From positions 2,046,001 to 2,110,000 of the forward strand of contig NZ_CP134049.1 in assembly GCF_031582965.1 (NCBI RefSeq): a stretch of DNA of 64,000 nt, given 5' to 3'. Below, in pieces: positions 43,937-54,713 of the stretch. Origin of the DNA: Bacillus sp. NEB1478. GTDB lineage: Bacteria; Bacillota; Bacilli; Bacillales; Fictibacillaceae. Position 1 is the first letter of the stretch. The number at the start of each line of letters is the position of its first letter. Below the pieces are notes generated by a model that saw only the letters and a list, made by a program, of their open reading frames with translations, was not told the origin of the DNA and searched no databases. Made by a program: the position numbers and the translations under genes.

Positions 43937-44172
43937 TATTCATTCATATTTGCAGATGATAGATCTACATTTCGATGTGGGGTAAACGTTGAAATGGCAT
44001 GCTTATAAATGAGGTGCTGTTTCCCTTCTGCCTCAAGTACGACCGTAAAGTTGTCAAACCCCTTAACTAAACCTTTAAGCTGAAAGCCATTCAGCAAGTA
44101 TACGGTCGCATATATGTTTTCACGCCGTAACTGGTTTAAGTAATGATCCTGTAAATTGATAGATTGCTTCAT
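43936..44172 (-). CDS. hfq: RNA-binding protein Hfq
   Basis: A 78-residue Sm-like hexameric RNA chaperone. ATG 44170-44172 is chosen with GAGGAGG upstream; upstream reading would enter miaA. Sm1 is [29 protein letters not shown] in outline and Sm2 is [13 protein letters not shown]. The N-terminus [16 protein letters not shown] is typical. It follows miaA as in many bacteria. The role of Hfq in Bacillus is limited. Confidence 0.95.
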   Translation of the reverse strand: MKQSINLQDHYLNQLRRENIYATVYLLNGFQLKGLVKGFDNFTVVLEAEGKQHLIYKHAISTFTPHRNVDLSSANMNE

Positions 44173-44203
44173 GTGAACAGATCCTCCTCTTTGGGCATTA
44201 CCT

Positions 44204-45154
44204 CTATACATTCTCGGAAGTTTTTAATTTCCCTTCAACAAAGTGCAGAATTTCTCGAAATTTTTTATCAAACGGAGCTTTATCCATCGAAAACCATTCA
44301 ATATCCATTTGATTATAAAACCATGTAAACTGTCTCTTTGCATACCTACGAGAATTTCTTTTTAACGTTGATACCCCTTCTTCCAGCGTACTATCTCCTA
44401 AAAGGTAAGGAAATAGTTCTTTATAACCGATCGCTTTTGCTGCAAGACTGTTTGAAATGTCCATCGTTAATAACCATTTCGCTTCATCTATTACGCCTTG
44501 CTTTATCATAAGATCAACACGATGATTAATCCGTTCATACAACATTTCACGGTCCATTGTCAGACCAACTAATGCAAGGTCATACATTGTTTCAAGATCA
44601 TTGCCTTTGTTTTTCTGTTCATTCGAAGGAATATTTCCAGTTTCAAAGTAAATTTCTAAAGCACGTATTACTCGATGAACATTGTTGGGATGAATTTCAG
44701 CTGCACGGATCGGATCTACGTTCTTTAATTCTTCATGCAAACTGTCCGCACCAAACTCATCTGCTTTATGCTGTAATTGATTTCTAAGTTCATCATTCCT
44801 CGTTGCTTCAGAAAATTCATAGCGATTGGTTACTGCACGGATATAAAGGCCTGTTCCGCCAACAATAATCGGGATTTTCCCTCTTCTGTTGATGTCATGT
44901 ATCCGTTCTCTTGCAAGCTCTTGAAATTCTGCCACCGAGAAAGATTCGGTCGGTTCTTTTATATCTATTAAGTAATGTGGAATTCCTTCTTTTTCAGCTT
45001 CTGAAATCTTAGCAGTTCCAATATCCAGCCCCTTATAAATCTGCATAGAATCCCCGCTGATGATCTCACCGTTAATAGCTTTTGCAAGTTCAACGCTCGT
45101 CTTTGTTTTTCCTACAGCAGTTGGTCCTACTATCACAACTAATTTTTCTTTCAT
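44204..45154 (-). CDS. miaA: tRNA dimethylallyltransferase
   Basis: Adds a dimethylallyl group to A37 of tRNAs that read codons starting with U; MiaB, also in this window, then methylthiolates it. It has 316 residues. P-loop [15 protein letters not shown] is at residue 10, the DSMQIY motif near 36, and GGTGLYIRA near 99. The [11 protein letters not shown] motif near 273 is family-typical. It lies between mutL and hfq on the same strand. Confidence 0.95.
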   Translation of the reverse strand: MKEKLVVIVGPTAVGKTKTSVELAKAINGEIISGDSMQIYKGLDIGTAKISEAEKEGIPHYLIDIKEPTESFSVAEFQELARERIHDINRRGKIPIIVGGTGLYIRAVTNRYEFSEATRNDELRNQLQHKADEFGADSLHEELKNVDPIRAAEIHPNNVHRVIRALEIYFETGNIPSNEQKNKGNDLETMYDLALVGLTMDREMLYERINHRVDLMIKQGVIDEAKWLLTMDISNSLAAKAIGYKELFPYLLGDSTLEEGVSTLKRNSRRYAKRQFTWFYNQMDIEWFSMDKAPFDKKFREILHFVEGKLKTSENV

Positions 45155-45163
45155 AATAAACTC

Positions 45164-47035
45164 CTACATGACTCTTTTAAACATTTTTTCAAGTTCATAA
45201 GTTGATAGATGAATCGTAACAGGTCTTCCATGCGGACAAGTATAGGGATCCTCGGCCGCACGCAGGGATTGCAATAATGCGAAAATCTCATCATTTCTTA
45301 AGTGATGATTTGCTTTAATTGAACCTTTGCAAGACATCATAATCGCTGCTTCTTCTCTAAGTTTTTCAATATTAATTTTTTTGTTATCCAATACTTGCTG
45401 AATAATATCTAACATCGTTTCTTTTTCATAGCCTTTCGGGAACCATTGCGGATGTTCTCTTACAATAAACGTATTTTGTCCAAATGGCTCTAAGAACAAT
45501 CCGACTTGTGCGAAGAAATCCAGGTTTTCCTTTATGAAAGCAGCTTCATGACTCGTATATTCAAATGTGTAAGGTACAGTCAAAAGCTGAACCTCGCGCT
45601 CTACCCGTCCTACTTTTTTTCTGAAAAATTCATATTTAATCCGCTCCTGAGCAGCATGCTGGTCAATTAAGTAAAGTCCATTTTCATTTTGTGCCAGTAT
45701 ATAAGTACCATGCATTTGTCCGATCGGATATAGTACAGGAAGCTTTTCATTTTCATTATCAACATTGTTATTATCATCCATTTGATTACCTGAATGTTGG
45801 ACTTGTTGAATAGTCGTTTTATCTTCCAACAAAGTATCTACCATTTCTCTAATATGCTTATTTTCTGTATCATCAGACACTGTTTCAGCCAATCTAGTTT
45901 GTTGAAATCCAGTTGGACTAGTTTCAGATGGCTGATAGTTAGGATTAGATCCTTCATTTGTTTGGCTGTATTGAAATGAAAAAGCAGATTGATAATCCAT
46001 ATCTTTGGGTCTTTGTTCTTTTCTTGGTATATGAACGTCTGGAATTAATTGCTGCGCTTTAATCGTTTTTCTTAGTTCATTTTCCACGAGCTGGACTAGC
46101 TCTGTTTCTTTACTTAACCTAGCTTCATGTTTGGAAGGGTGAACATTCACATCAATGATCGTAGGATCCATTTTGATTGATAATACAGCAATCGGAAACC
46201 TTCCAATTGGCAAAAACGTATGATACGCATTTTGAATAGCTTTTGATAGTGAATAATTTTTTATATACCGTCCATTCATGAAAAGAGAAATATATTGTCT
46301 AGAAGCTCTGTTCACCTCTGGTTTTGCAATAAAACCAGTAACTTCATAATCGAGTGATGAAAACGATACCGGAATCATATTTTTGGCTGTTTGAATGCCA
46401 TAAACAGAAGCGATAATCTGCTGAAGGTTATCATTACCAGAAGTTTGTAGCAACTCTTTTCCGTTATGCTTTAAGCGAAAAGCAACTTGCGGATTAGCCA
46501 ACGCTAGGCGATTCATAAGATCGGTTATAGCTCCAAGCTCCGTTTGAATCGTTTTTAAGTGTTTAAGACGGGCAGGTGTATTGTAAAATAAATTTCTAAC
46601 GTTTACATCAGTACCTTTTCTGCTGCTGGTTTGCTCTTGTTTTACAATTCTGCCATTTTCGATAAATAGATACGTTCCCGGCCGATCTCCTGTTGATGTT
46701 TTTAGCTCTACTTGTGAAACAGAAGAGATACTCGGCAACGCTTCTCCTCTAAATCCCATTGTTCGGATGTGAATGAGATCTTGTTCGCTTTTTATTTTAC
46801 TCGTCGCGTGACGGTTAAAAGCGAGCACACAATCTTCTGGTTCAATTCCATCTCCATTATCTAATACACGGATGAGTGAAAGACCACCTTCTTCCACTTC
46901 CACTTCAATTCTTGAGGCGTTTGCATCAATTGAATTTTCAACTAATTCTTTAACAACAGAGGCCGGGCGCTCGACTACTTCACCAGCAGCGATTTTGTTT
47001 GATAAATGTTCATCCATCTGTACGATTTTGCCCAT
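45164..47035 (-). CDS. mutL: DNA mismatch repair protein MutL
   Basis: A 623-residue GHKL ATPase. N-terminal motifs are [11 protein letters not shown] near 29, DNGDGI near 58 and [11 protein letters not shown] near 94. The C-terminal domain carries the endonuclease motif [12 protein letters not shown] near 470 and the late CPHGRP motif, so this is the nicking type of MutL found in Gram-positives. A variable Gln/Asn/Glu-rich linker lies at about 340-420. It is co-directional with mutS, 15 bases after it. Confidence 0.96.
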   Translation of the reverse strand: MGKIVQMDEHLSNKIAAGEVVERPASVVKELVENSIDANASRIEVEVEEGGLSLIRVLDNGDGIEPEDCVLAFNRHATSKIKSEQDLIHIRTMGFRGEALPSISSVSQVELKTSTGDRPGTYLFIENGRIVKQEQTSSRKGTDVNVRNLFYNTPARLKHLKTIQTELGAITDLMNRLALANPQVAFRLKHNGKELLQTSGNDNLQQIIASVYGIQTAKNMIPVSFSSLDYEVTGFIAKPEVNRASRQYISLFMNGRYIKNYSLSKAIQNAYHTFLPIGRFPIAVLSIKMDPTIIDVNVHPSKHEARLSKETELVQLVENELRKTIKAQQLIPDVHIPRKEQRPKDMDYQSAFSFQYSQTNEGSNPNYQPSETSPTGFQQTRLAETVSDDTENKHIREMVDTLLEDKTTIQQVQHSGNQMDDNNNVDNENEKLPVLYPIGQMHGTYILAQNENGLYLIDQHAAQERIKYEFFRKKVGRVEREVQLLTVPYTFEYTSHEAAFIKENLDFFAQVGLFLEPFGQNTFIVREHPQWFPKGYEKETMLDIIQQVLDNKKINIEKLREEAAIMMSCKGSIKANHHLRNDEIFALLQSLRAAEDPYTCPHGRPVTIHLSTYELEKMFKRVM

Positions 47036-47049
47036 CTGATACGCCTCCT

Positions 47050-49644
47050 TTATTTCAGCTTTCCTTGAAGCTTGTAAATCACATTCATTGCATCCATTGG
47101 TGTCATTTCTAAAAGATTAATGGATTTCAGCTCTTTAATTACATCGATTTCTTTTGGGTCTTTAAGTTTTCTTTGCGATTGTTTTTCTGAGAATAAACTT
47201 AACTGACTTTCTATAAATTCTTCTTCTGCGGCTGCCGAAACTTCTTTTATGGAAGGATCTGGCCCATTACTTTGCTGATTCTCATAAGAATTTAATATCG
47301 TCTTTGCCCTACATATCACTTCTTCTGGAAGCTCTGCCAGCTCTGCAACTTGAATACCAAAACTTTTATCTGCTTGTCCGTCAATTACTTTATGCAAAAA
47401 TACGAGTCTTCCATTCTCTTCTATAGCACTTACAAATACATTTTTTAAAGAGGAAAGTGTATTTTCTAAAACGGTTAACTCATGATAATGAGTCGAAAAT
47501 AATGTCTTTGCATTTATTTTTCCATGTATAAACTCGATGATGGATTGCGCAAGGGCCATACCGTCATAAGTAGATGTACCTCTTCCTATTTCATCAAGTA
47601 AAATTAGGCTATTTTCAGTTGCGCTTGTAAGAGCAAAGTTCGTTTCCAGCATTTCTACCATAAAGGTACTCTGACCGCCTACAAGATCATCTGCAGCACC
47701 AATCCGTGTAAAAATCTGATCGAACATCGGGAGCTCTGCGCTCTCTGCAGGAACAAAACAACCAATCTGCATCATAACAGAAGTGAGTGCCAACTGGCGC
47801 ATATAAGTACTTTTACCTGCCATGTTAGGACCTGTAATCAGCAGCATATTGCGGTCATTATTTAAATGTATATCGTTTGGAACATATTCTTGTGCATCCA
47901 TTACTTTTTCAACAACAGGATGCCGGCCGCCAATGATTGTTACCTTCCCATTTTCAGAAATAACTGGTCTTACGTAATGATATTGTTCACTGATCGACGC
48001 AAAAGATTGAACAACATCCAGTTCAGAAATAGCTGAAGCAAGTTGCTGTAGCCCAGGAATATATTGCTTCACATGCTCTCTTACTTCTAAAAACAGTGAA
48101 TACTCAAGACCTGATATTTTCTCTTCTGCTTCTAAAATGATACTTTCTTTTTCTTTTAATTCAGGAGTTACATAGCGTTCTGCATTAGCTAATGTTTGTT
48201 TTCGTTCATACCGATCGGGCACCATAGACAAATTCGATCTCGTTACTTCAATATAGTAGCCAAATATTTTATTAAATCCAATTTTTAACGACTTAATCCC
48301 CGTCGATATTTTTTCTTTCTGCTCTAAAGAAACGATCCACTCTTTTCCGTTCGTGCTCGCGTCTTTATACTCGTCTAATTTGTCATTAAAGCCCTTCTTT
48401 ATAATTCCGCCTTCTTTAATTTGAATCGGAGCTTCTTCACAAAGAGCTGATTGCAGGAAATCAGCAAGTTCACCATGATCTGTCATCTTTTCATAAAGTG
48501 CATTGGCGTAATCTCCATCAATCTGCTTCATCTTTTCTCTAATGACAGGAACACTTTGTAATGAACGTCTAAGCTGAACCAAGTCTCTTGGGCTCGCATT
48601 TCCATACGAGATTTTTGCAATGAGCCTCTCCATATCATAAACAGATTTCAGCTGTTCTTTCATTTCTTCCCGAATAAAAAATTCGCCGATAAGGTTTTCC
48701 ACTAATTGTAGACGTTTTTCAATTGTCTCTTTTACAAATAGAGGCTCTTCTACCCATTGTTTAAGCTTTCTTGCCCCCATCGCTGTCATCGTTGCATCTA
48801 GCAGCCAAAGTAAAGATCCTTTTTTTCCTTTTGCACGAATTGATTCTGTTAATTCTAGATTTCTTTTAGAAAAGGCATCTAATTTCATTCTTTTTTCATT
48901 TTGCTGATATTCAATTGCCTTCAAATGATGAAACGATCTTTTTTGCGTAAAGCTTAAATAATGAAACAATCTACCTGCAGCATTTATTAATAATGGCTGT
49001 GTAATATTTTCAGCTAAATGATTGAATTTATCATCTATTTCATTTTCTTCTTTTATAGAAATAGATGCTTGGCCATGTTGTGAGATATATTCATTCCATT
49101 CATTATGTAATGCTTCATCTCCCACGATTTCTTTAACCCCATGACTTAAGAGAAGCTGAATAAATGGCAAATGACTTCCTTCATATAAATAACCTTTCAT
49201 TTCACCAGTTGATAAATCGCACAAAATATAAGCATACGATTGATCTTGTTTTTCTATAGAAACAAGATAATTATTTTCACGATCCTGCAATAAATGGTCA
49301 TCAATTACTGTTCCCGGAGTAATAATTTGAATAACTTCCCTTTTAACTACCCCTACGGATTGTTTTGGATCTTCTACCTGTTCACAAATCGCCACTTTAT
49401 AGCCGTTTTCAACAAGTACTTTTATGTATCCTGCAGATGAATGATATGGCACGCCACACATAGGAATACGTCCATTTTGGCCGCCTTCTCTGCTCGTTAA
49501 TGTAATTTCTAATATCTGTGATGCTTTAACAGCATCTTCGAAAAACATTTCATAAAAATCACCTAATCTAAAAAATAAAAAGGCATCTTGATGAGCTGCC
49601 TTAATGGATAAATATTGTTGCATCATTGGAGTATATTGCGACAT
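47050..49644 (-). CDS. mutS: DNA mismatch repair protein MutS
   Basis: An 864-residue mismatch-binding ATPase. ATG at 49642-49644 is preferred, with AGGTGA upstream; a start six codons earlier is possible. The mismatch-reading motif [11 protein letters not shown] is near residue 28. The ATPase has Walker [15 protein letters not shown] near 600, then [21 protein letters not shown] and [12 protein letters not shown]. The C-terminus ends with a helix-turn-helix and clamp-binding region. It is in an operon with mutL. Confidence 0.96.
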   Translation of the reverse strand: MSQYTPMMQQYLSIKAAHQDAFLFFRLGDFYEMFFEDAVKASQILEITLTSREGGQNGRIPMCGVPYHSSAGYIKVLVENGYKVAICEQVEDPKQSVGVVKREVIQIITPGTVIDDHLLQDRENNYLVSIEKQDQSYAYILCDLSTGEMKGYLYEGSHLPFIQLLLSHGVKEIVGDEALHNEWNEYISQHGQASISIKEENEIDDKFNHLAENITQPLLINAAGRLFHYLSFTQKRSFHHLKAIEYQQNEKRMKLDAFSKRNLELTESIRAKGKKGSLLWLLDATMTAMGARKLKQWVEEPLFVKETIEKRLQLVENLIGEFFIREEMKEQLKSVYDMERLIAKISYGNASPRDLVQLRRSLQSVPVIREKMKQIDGDYANALYEKMTDHGELADFLQSALCEEAPIQIKEGGIIKKGFNDKLDEYKDASTNGKEWIVSLEQKEKISTGIKSLKIGFNKIFGYYIEVTRSNLSMVPDRYERKQTLANAERYVTPELKEKESIILEAEEKISGLEYSLFLEVREHVKQYIPGLQQLASAISELDVVQSFASISEQYHYVRPVISENGKVTIIGGRHPVVEKVMDAQEYVPNDIHLNNDRNMLLITGPNMAGKSTYMRQLALTSVMMQIGCFVPAESAELPMFDQIFTRIGAADDLVGGQSTFMVEMLETNFALTSATENSLILLDEIGRGTSTYDGMALAQSIIEFIHGKINAKTLFSTHYHELTVLENTLSSLKNVFVSAIEENGRLVFLHKVIDGQADKSFGIQVAELAELPEEVICRAKTILNSYENQQSNGPDPSIKEVSAAAEEEFIESQLSLFSEKQSQRKLKDPKEIDVIKELKSINLLEMTPMDAMNVIYKLQGKLK

Positions 49645-49768
49645 TTTTTCACCTATTTTCATAACATTTCAATGTTGCCATTATATCATAATTTAACAAG
49701 CCTTTACCTTCTAAACAATTAGAAACCATAGTTAATTCCTAGAGATTAGTGCTTAACTTTTTAAATCT

Positions 49769-49938
49769 TTAGCAATTTAAAAGCAAGAAGGTCAAGGAAG
49801 TAAAGATTCGAGGAACACAGCGTATTACAAATACGTGAGTACCACAGGAACGAGCAACACTTGCACATAGACTGCGAGTTGCGACGAGTAATCGCAGAGC
49901 ACGAGACTGAAGAAGAGATTCGCCGCTTATCAATTAGA
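49769..49938. repeat. Intergenic repeat element, copy 1 (interrupted)
   Basis: Copy 1 of a direct repeat shared with 49942-50066, nearly identical over AAGCAAGAAGGTCAAGGAAG, then GTAAAGATT, GAGGAACACAGCGTATTACA and on to GCTTATCAATTA. It has a 51-base insertion at 49855-49905 flanked by ACGAG on both sides, and degenerate ends. Confidence 0.8.
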
Positions 49939-49941
49939 GTC

Positions 49942-50066
49942 GTTTGGTAATTTAGAAGCAAGAAGGTCAAGGAAGTAAAGATTTGAGGAACACAGCGTAT
50001 TACAAATACGTGAGTACCACAGAAACGAGACTGACGAAGAGATTCGACGCTTATCAATTACCAAAC
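49942..50066. repeat. Intergenic repeat element, copy 2 (125 bp, inverted-repeat ends)
   Basis: A unit bounded by perfect 11-bp terminal inverted repeats, GTTTGGTAATT (49942-49952) and AATTACCAAAC (50056-50066). It contains a palindromic CGTATT-ACA-AATACG centre. It has no coding capacity. The form suggests a MITE-like or structured-RNA repeat between mutS and cotE. Confidence 0.8.
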
Positions 50067-50069
50067 CAA

Positions 50070-50103
50070 ACAAAAAAACGGGAAACAATACCCCGTTTTT
50101 TCT
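50070..50103 (-). terminator. Terminator after cotE
   Basis: AAAAAACGGG and CCCGTTTTTT pair across a short loop; the T tract on the minus strand is TTTTTTTG. Confidence 0.82.
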
Positions 50104-50675
50104 TATTCCTCTAAATCTCCAACTAAAAAATTAGGATCAAGGTCATTAAAATCTTCTTCATCTACATCATATTCCCAATCTCTTGTGTTCTCATCATCAA
50201 AACCATCTGGATTTACATATACACAAACCTTTGTTTCACCGATTATTTCACATACAAACTCTCTTTCTACTTGCACGATTACTTTATTGCCATTTGGTGA
50301 AATAGTAGCTTCAAGTGTATTAGGTTCCTGCAGGGCTCTGCAATAAACTTCAAATTGTTTACCCATCGCATGCTTATCTCTGACACTAAGAACAACTGTA
50401 TCTTTAAATTGAATCGTTTCAGTTACTACTTCTGTTCTCGTATTGTCATTATAAGAATACCAAACATTAATATCATATGAGCCCTCAACTTCAACACAAT
50501 CATCTTTTCGATTTGGTTTGTAGGTATGGTTGATGATCCAGCATCCTAAAATGCTTGTAGGTCGATGAGTCGGTGCAATTGTGTGAGTTTCCTGTGAGAA
50601 TTTTCGTCCTTTACCGCAAACAGCTTTAGTAATGATTTCTCTGTAAGTTAATTCTTGTTCAACACGTCTGGACAT
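50103..50675 (-). CDS. cotE: Outer spore coat morphogenetic protein CotE
   Basis: A 190-residue protein that directs assembly of the outer spore coat in the mother cell. The N-terminal EQELTYREIITKAVCGKGRKFSQ (in outline), the ILGCWIINHTY segment near 42 and the very acidic C-terminus (DVDEEDFNDLDPN) match CotE; the C-terminal acidic tail recruits coat proteins in B. subtilis. GGAGGG lies upstream of ATG 50673-50675. It is between ymcA and mutS as in B. subtilis, but the gap to ymcA is enlarged by the repeat array. Confidence 0.94.
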   Translation of the reverse strand: MSRRVEQELTYREIITKAVCGKGRKFSQETHTIAPTHRPTSILGCWIINHTYKPNRKDDCVEVEGSYDINVWYSYNDNTRTEVVTETIQFKDTVVLSVRDKHAMGKQFEVYCRALQEPNTLEATISPNGNKVIVQVEREFVCEIIGETKVCVYVNPDGFDDENTRDWEYDVDEEDFNDLDPNFLVGDLEE

Positions 50676-51012
50676 AGAAAGAATCCCTCCTCTGCAAATC
50701 TCACTCTATTTTATGCAGGGCGGATGCCTATTGTGCCTATATTTATTAAAACATTGAAAGTCTGAAGAAATGATTTGCTTATATACGAATGGTATCAAAT
50801 TTAATACACCTAATACGGTACGTGAAATTATTAATAATGATCAGCAATATCCGATCTTCACTTTAGATTGGCCATTTTTTATAAACAAAATGATCAATTT
50901 TTTATTTTATTGAAGTGCTTTCAGTGACACACACGAAAAACACAATGGCGCTATGATAAGAACAAAGCAATAAGAGTTGATTTTCAGCTTATTTCGAACT
51001 TCCCGGTTTACT
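50676..51012. other. Gene-free stretch upstream of cotE
   Basis: AT-rich. A 42-codon open frame on the plus strand (about 50923-51054, pieces QWRYDKNKAIRVDFQLISN and IEDQFSLFEQ-stop) has no start codon context and runs into the 20-21 bp array. It may be the tail of a decayed gene belonging to a mobile element. The cotE promoter must lie in the first 200 bases, but I could not define it. Confidence 0.4.
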
Positions 51013-51122
51013 CATTAAGTCTGATTGAAGATCAATTTAGTCTCTTTGAACAATAATTAGGTCTAATTATTCAAAATTAAGTCTCATTACAAATAATTAA
51101 GTCTTCCTACAAAATTCGACAC
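51013..51122. repeat. Five-unit 20-21 bp array, possible Tn7-like transposon end
   Basis: The 9-mer ATTAAGTCT or close variants starts at 51013, 51034 (ATTTAGTCT), 51055 (ATTAGGTCT), 51075 and 51095, spacing 21, 21, 20, 20. On the minus strand the array is preceded by TGTCGAATTTTGTAGGAAGA, a plausible terminus. Regular two-helix-turn spacing, with a terminal TGT, is how TnsB-type transposase sites are laid out at Tn7-like ends. Confidence 0.6.
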
Positions 51123-51165
51123 AATTAATACACACCGTTCTTCATCAACTATTCAACTATAAAAT

Positions 51166-51203
51166 AAAAAACACGATACCTTTTTGGGTACCGTGCTTTT
51201 CAT
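51166..51203 (-). terminator. Terminator after ymcA
   Basis: On the minus strand AGCACGGTACC and GGTATCGTGTT form a stem followed by TTTTTTATTTTA. Confidence 0.82.
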
Positions 51204-51207
51204 TTAA

Positions 51208-51654
51208 TTATGAACAGCCGCAGCTGCCAGTTGAACATCCGTCTAATGGGTTTTCTTGTGATCCTGTAGTTCCTTTTAGAAGATCACCGCCAGTAGATTC
51301 AATAATTTCATCGGTAACTTTATTAGAAATTGTAATGGAAACCATTTGCAGGATATCGTTTACATCACTTTGTGATTGTTTGAATTCCTGTACGACAGGG
51401 ATACTGTCCAATTCTTCCATTAATGCATCAATTTTTCCTTCTACTTCTCTTGATGCTTCATGTTTTTGATAGTGCTGAAGATTTACAGCTTGCTTTTGCA
51501 AGTTCTTAATTTGTCCCATTAATTTGGCAACTTCAGAATTTGTATTAATAAGTGCTTCTGCTTTTTTAAAGAAATCTACTTCTTCTGTAGTTGCGATCAT
51601 TTTTGCCAATTCGTGAGCTTTATTTAAAATTTCACTTTTAGTATACGTAGTCAT
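51208..51654 (-). CDS. ymcA: RicA (YmcA), regulator of RNase Y and phosphorelay
   Basis: A 148-residue helical protein of the RicA/YmcA family, part of the RicA-RicF-RicT complex that tunes RNase Y activity and the Spo0A phosphorelay in B. subtilis. The body is a helical bundle (residues 1-110). The C-terminus DGCSTGSCGCS provides cysteines for the iron-sulfur cluster of the complex. The ATG overlaps the miaB stop (TAATG arrangement at 51654), so translation is coupled. RNase Y is also encoded in this window. Confidence 0.92.
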   Translation of the reverse strand: MTTYTKSEILNKAHELAKMIATTEEVDFFKKAEALINTNSEVAKLMGQIKNLQKQAVNLQHYQKHEASREVEGKIDALMEELDSIPVVQEFKQSQSDVNDILQMVSITISNKVTDEIIESTGGDLLKGTTGSQENPLDGCSTGSCGCS

Positions 51655-53186
51655 TAGCTTACCACCTCTGATTTTTCTTCAATCAAATCTCCACCGAGAT
51701 TCCATGTTTTTGCATCTGTAATTTTCACTTTAACAATTTCACCAATTAGGTGTTTTGGAGCTTTAAAGTTTACTACTTTATTCGCACCAGTATGACCTGT
51801 TAAAACATCTGGATTCTTTTTGCTTTCACCTTCAACCAACACTTCAACAACCTTCCCGATATATGCTTGGTTTTTGCGAAGGGAAATATCATTCAGCACA
51901 CTGTTCAAGCGCTGAAGACGTTCTCTTTTTACTTCCATCGGTACGTTATCTTGCATTTTTGCAGCTGGTGTTCCTTCACGTGGAGAATAAATGAACGTAT
52001 AAGCTGCATCATATTCTACTTCTTTAACAAGCGAAATTGTTTCTTCGAATTGCTCATCCGTTTCATTTGGGAAACCTACTATGATATCTGTCGTTAAAGC
52101 AGCATTAGGTACTGCAGCCTTTATTTTATTAATAAGTTCCATATAATGCTCTCGTGTATATTTACGAGCCATTAATTTTAAGATATCACTGTTGCCATGC
52201 TGAACAGGTAGATGAATATGATCAACAATGTTGCCGCCTTTAGCCAGAACTTCAATCAGTCTATCATCAAAATCGCGAGGATGGCTTGTCGTAAAGCGAA
52301 GACGAGGAATATCGATCTTACGGATTTCATCCATGAGATCACCTAATCCGTAATCAATTCCTTCAAGATCCTTCCCATATGCATTTACATTCTGACCAAG
52401 CAAAGTAACTTCTTTATACCCTTCCCTTGCCAGCTGACGAACCTCTTCAATAATATCCCGTGGATCTCTGCTTCTCTCTTTGCCTCGCGTATAAGGTACA
52501 ATGCAATACGTACAGAATTTATCGCATCCATACATAATGTTAACCCAGCCCTTAACATTTCCCTTACGTTTTCTCGGAAGGTTTTCAACGATGTCGCCTT
52601 CTTTGGACCATACTTCAACTACCATTTCTTTAGAAAATAACGCGTTTTCAATAATTTGAGGTAAACGATGAATGTTGTGTGTACCAAAAATCATGTCAAC
52701 TTGCGGGTATGTTGACAAAATTCGGTTAACTACTGATTCTTCTTGGGACATACAACCGCATACTCCCAACAAGAGATTAGGGTTATTTGCTTTCGTGTGC
52801 TTTAGATGCCCCAGCTCGCCAAATACTTTATTTTCTGCATTTTCACGAATTGCACAAGTATTTAGAAGGATTACATCTGCATCTTCGGTAGAATCGGTAA
52901 CTTCATAACCCATCTCATTTAAAATACCAGCCATAACTTCTGTATCATGTTCGTTCATTTGACAGCCGTATGTGCGAATATAGAATTTTTTTCCGATACC
53001 GATATTTTTTAGATTTTCAGGAATTGTAAAGTCCTTTAATATCTGGGTTTGTTCTTTTCCTCTTTTTTTAGCATCTTTTAAAGACGGAGGTGCGTACGTG
53101 CTTTGAAAATATTGTGAGTAATCTCGTTTTGTATCTTGTTTTAATGAATTTTGCTTGTCTTTAGTTGGTTCCAAGACATCTTTCAC
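51654..53186 (-). CDS. miaB: tRNA-2-methylthio-N6-dimethylallyladenosine synthase
   Basis: A 510-residue radical SAM methylthiotransferase that acts on i6A37 made by MiaA. It has an N-terminal extension of about 65 residues usual in Bacillus. The MTTase domain cysteines are in [20 protein letters not shown] and GCMSQEE. The radical SAM motif is [17 protein letters not shown] near residue 220. A C-terminal TRAM domain starts near 440. AAGGAG lies before ATG 53184-53186. It is in an operon with ymcA. Confidence 0.95.
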   Translation of the reverse strand: MKDVLEPTKDKQNSLKQDTKRDYSQYFQSTYAPPSLKDAKKRGKEQTQILKDFTIPENLKNIGIGKKFYIRTYGCQMNEHDTEVMAGILNEMGYEVTDSTEDADVILLNTCAIRENAENKVFGELGHLKHTKANNPNLLLGVCGCMSQEESVVNRILSTYPQVDMIFGTHNIHRLPQIIENALFSKEMVVEVWSKEGDIVENLPRKRKGNVKGWVNIMYGCDKFCTYCIVPYTRGKERSRDPRDIIEEVRQLAREGYKEVTLLGQNVNAYGKDLEGIDYGLGDLMDEIRKIDIPRLRFTTSHPRDFDDRLIEVLAKGGNIVDHIHLPVQHGNSDILKLMARKYTREHYMELINKIKAAVPNAALTTDIIVGFPNETDEQFEETISLVKEVEYDAAYTFIYSPREGTPAAKMQDNVPMEVKRERLQRLNSVLNDISLRKNQAYIGKVVEVLVEGESKKNPDVLTGHTGANKVVNFKAPKHLIGEIVKVKITDAKTWNLGGDLIEEKSEVVS

Positions 53187-53496
53187 TCCTTACTGCCAAA
53201 CTCTGATTTGCTGCATCTATCAACCCATCATTTTATCTTTATCACTAACTGTAACATTATATCAAATATTTGGTTTTATTAAAACGAGAATTACTTTTAG
53301 TTGACATAATATTAATATGGTAAATAGTCTGTTTGTTTATTATAAATAAAGTTGTATTCGTTATCTTTGCTGCTCTTGGAAGTGGTTGATTTCCGCTTCA
53401 GTCTGCTCGCTCTAATCAACTTTTCACTGGTGTGAATGAACAATAACAGCCAAATGCAACAGCCTTTTAGAATAGAGCCTTAAATAAAAATAAAAA
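53187..53496. other. Intergenic stretch between miaB and kbl
   Basis: About 310 bases without a gene. It contains copy 2 of the dispersed repeat (53372-53394) and AT-rich sequence. The miaB promoter must lie in the left part; I could not fix it. Confidence 0.45.
53372..53394 (+). repeat. Dispersed repeat, copy 2
   Basis: GCTCTTGGAAGTGGTTGATT+TCC matches 11248-11270 with one mismatch, with weaker similarity beyond (CTGCTCGCT). Confidence 0.6.
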
Positions 53497-53524
53497 AGAA
53501 GGGAAACATCCCTCCTTTTTTTAT
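53494..53524 (-). terminator. Terminator after kbl
   Basis: On the minus strand AAGGAGGG and CCCTTCTT pair across a short loop, followed by TTTTATTTTTA. Confidence 0.8.
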
Positions 53525-54696
53525 ATAATTTCTAATTCTTTTCCAGCTTTCTCAAAAGCGTCCAGTGCAGTTTGCAATTCTTCTCTCGTATGCTGTGCTG
53601 TAACAATTGTACGAACACGTGCCTTGCCTTTAGCAACAGTTGGAAAAGCGATACCTTGAGCAAATACACCATACTTTAGCAGTGTATCTGATAATTTATG
53701 AGCTAGTGCATCATCCCCAACTAACACTGGAGTAATTGGAGTTTCACTCACGCCGGTGTTGAATCCTAATTGCTTTAAGCCCGCTTTGAAGAACTTTGTA
53801 TTTTCCCATAGACGTTCCATATGTTCTGGTTCTTCTTCAAGTACATCAATTGCTGCTGAACTAGCTGCAATAACTGCAGGTGGATGTGATGTACTGAATA
53901 AGAATGGACGTCCTTTATGAATGAGATAATCTCTCAAAGTTTGAGTACTAGCGATGTATCCGCCAAGTACACCAATTGCTTTACTCAATGTACCAACTTG
54001 AATGTGGACACGTCCGTTCAAGTTAAAGTGATCGATTGTTCCCCGTCCGTTCGTTCCAAGTACACCACTTGCATGGGCATCATCTACCATCACAAGAGCA
54101 TCATACTTTTCTGCAAGTTCAACGATACCCGGGAGCGGTGCGATGTTGCCATCCATCGAGAACACACCGTCTGTTACAACAATTCTTTTTCTAAATTCTT
54201 GTGTTTCTTTTAAAGCTGCTTCTAAATCTTCTAGATCAACATGTTTATAAATTCTTCTTTTTGCTTTTGTTAATCGGATTCCATCAATAATGGATGCATG
54301 GTTCAATTCATCTGAAATGACCACATCTTGATCTGTAAGAATCGCAAAAAGTATACCCTGGTTTGTTGAAAAACCGGATTGGAATACAAGACATGCTTCA
54401 GTATGTTTGAATTCAGCAAGTTTTTTTTCAAACTCCTCATGCATAGAAAGAGTCCCTGCAATCGTACGAACTGAACCAGTTCCAACCCCAAATTCTTCAA
54501 CAGCTTCAAGTGCTGCTTTTTTCATTTTCGGATGGCTAGTTAAGCCTAGGTAGTTATTTGATGATAGCTGAATAACCTCTTCGCCATTAATCACTACTTT
54601 TGATCCTTGTTCTGATTCAAGTGGTACAAGCTTTCTGAACGTACCCTCTTCTTTCATATGATCCAATTCTTCTTGTAAGTATTCGAAACCTTTCAT
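53521..54696 (-). CDS. kbl: Glycine C-acetyltransferase (2-amino-3-ketobutyrate CoA ligase)
   Basis: A 391-residue PLP enzyme that splits 2-amino-3-ketobutyrate with CoA into glycine and acetyl-CoA, the second step of threonine breakdown. ATG at 54694-54696 with AAAGGGG upstream is chosen. Motifs are [12 protein letters not shown] near 45, [11 protein letters not shown] near 76, [11 protein letters not shown] near 205, and the PLP lysine in [13 protein letters not shown] near 235. It follows tdh by 17 bases, so the two steps are in one operon. A close relative, BioF, is less likely because of tdh. Confidence 0.93.
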   Translation of the reverse strand: MKGFEYLQEELDHMKEEGTFRKLVPLESEQGSKVVINGEEVIQLSSNNYLGLTSHPKMKKAALEAVEEFGVGTGSVRTIAGTLSMHEEFEKKLAEFKHTEACLVFQSGFSTNQGILFAILTDQDVVISDELNHASIIDGIRLTKAKRRIYKHVDLEDLEAALKETQEFRKRIVVTDGVFSMDGNIAPLPGIVELAEKYDALVMVDDAHASGVLGTNGRGTIDHFNLNGRVHIQVGTLSKAIGVLGGYIASTQTLRDYLIHKGRPFLFSTSHPPAVIAASSAAIDVLEEEPEHMERLWENTKFFKAGLKQLGFNTGVSETPITPVLVGDDALAHKLSDTLLKYGVFAQGIAFPTVAKGKARVRTIVTAQHTREELQTALDAFEKAGKELEII

Positions 54697-54713
54697 CACT
54701 ATCAAACCCCTTT

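Noticed and set aside
49769..50066. CRISPR or tandem protein-coding repeat after mutS
   Set aside because: Only two copies, about 125 bases each, with inverted ends and no coding capacity.
51013..51122. CRISPR array
   Set aside because: Units are only 20-21 bases with a conserved 9-mer and no constant repeat/spacer division; no cas genes are present.
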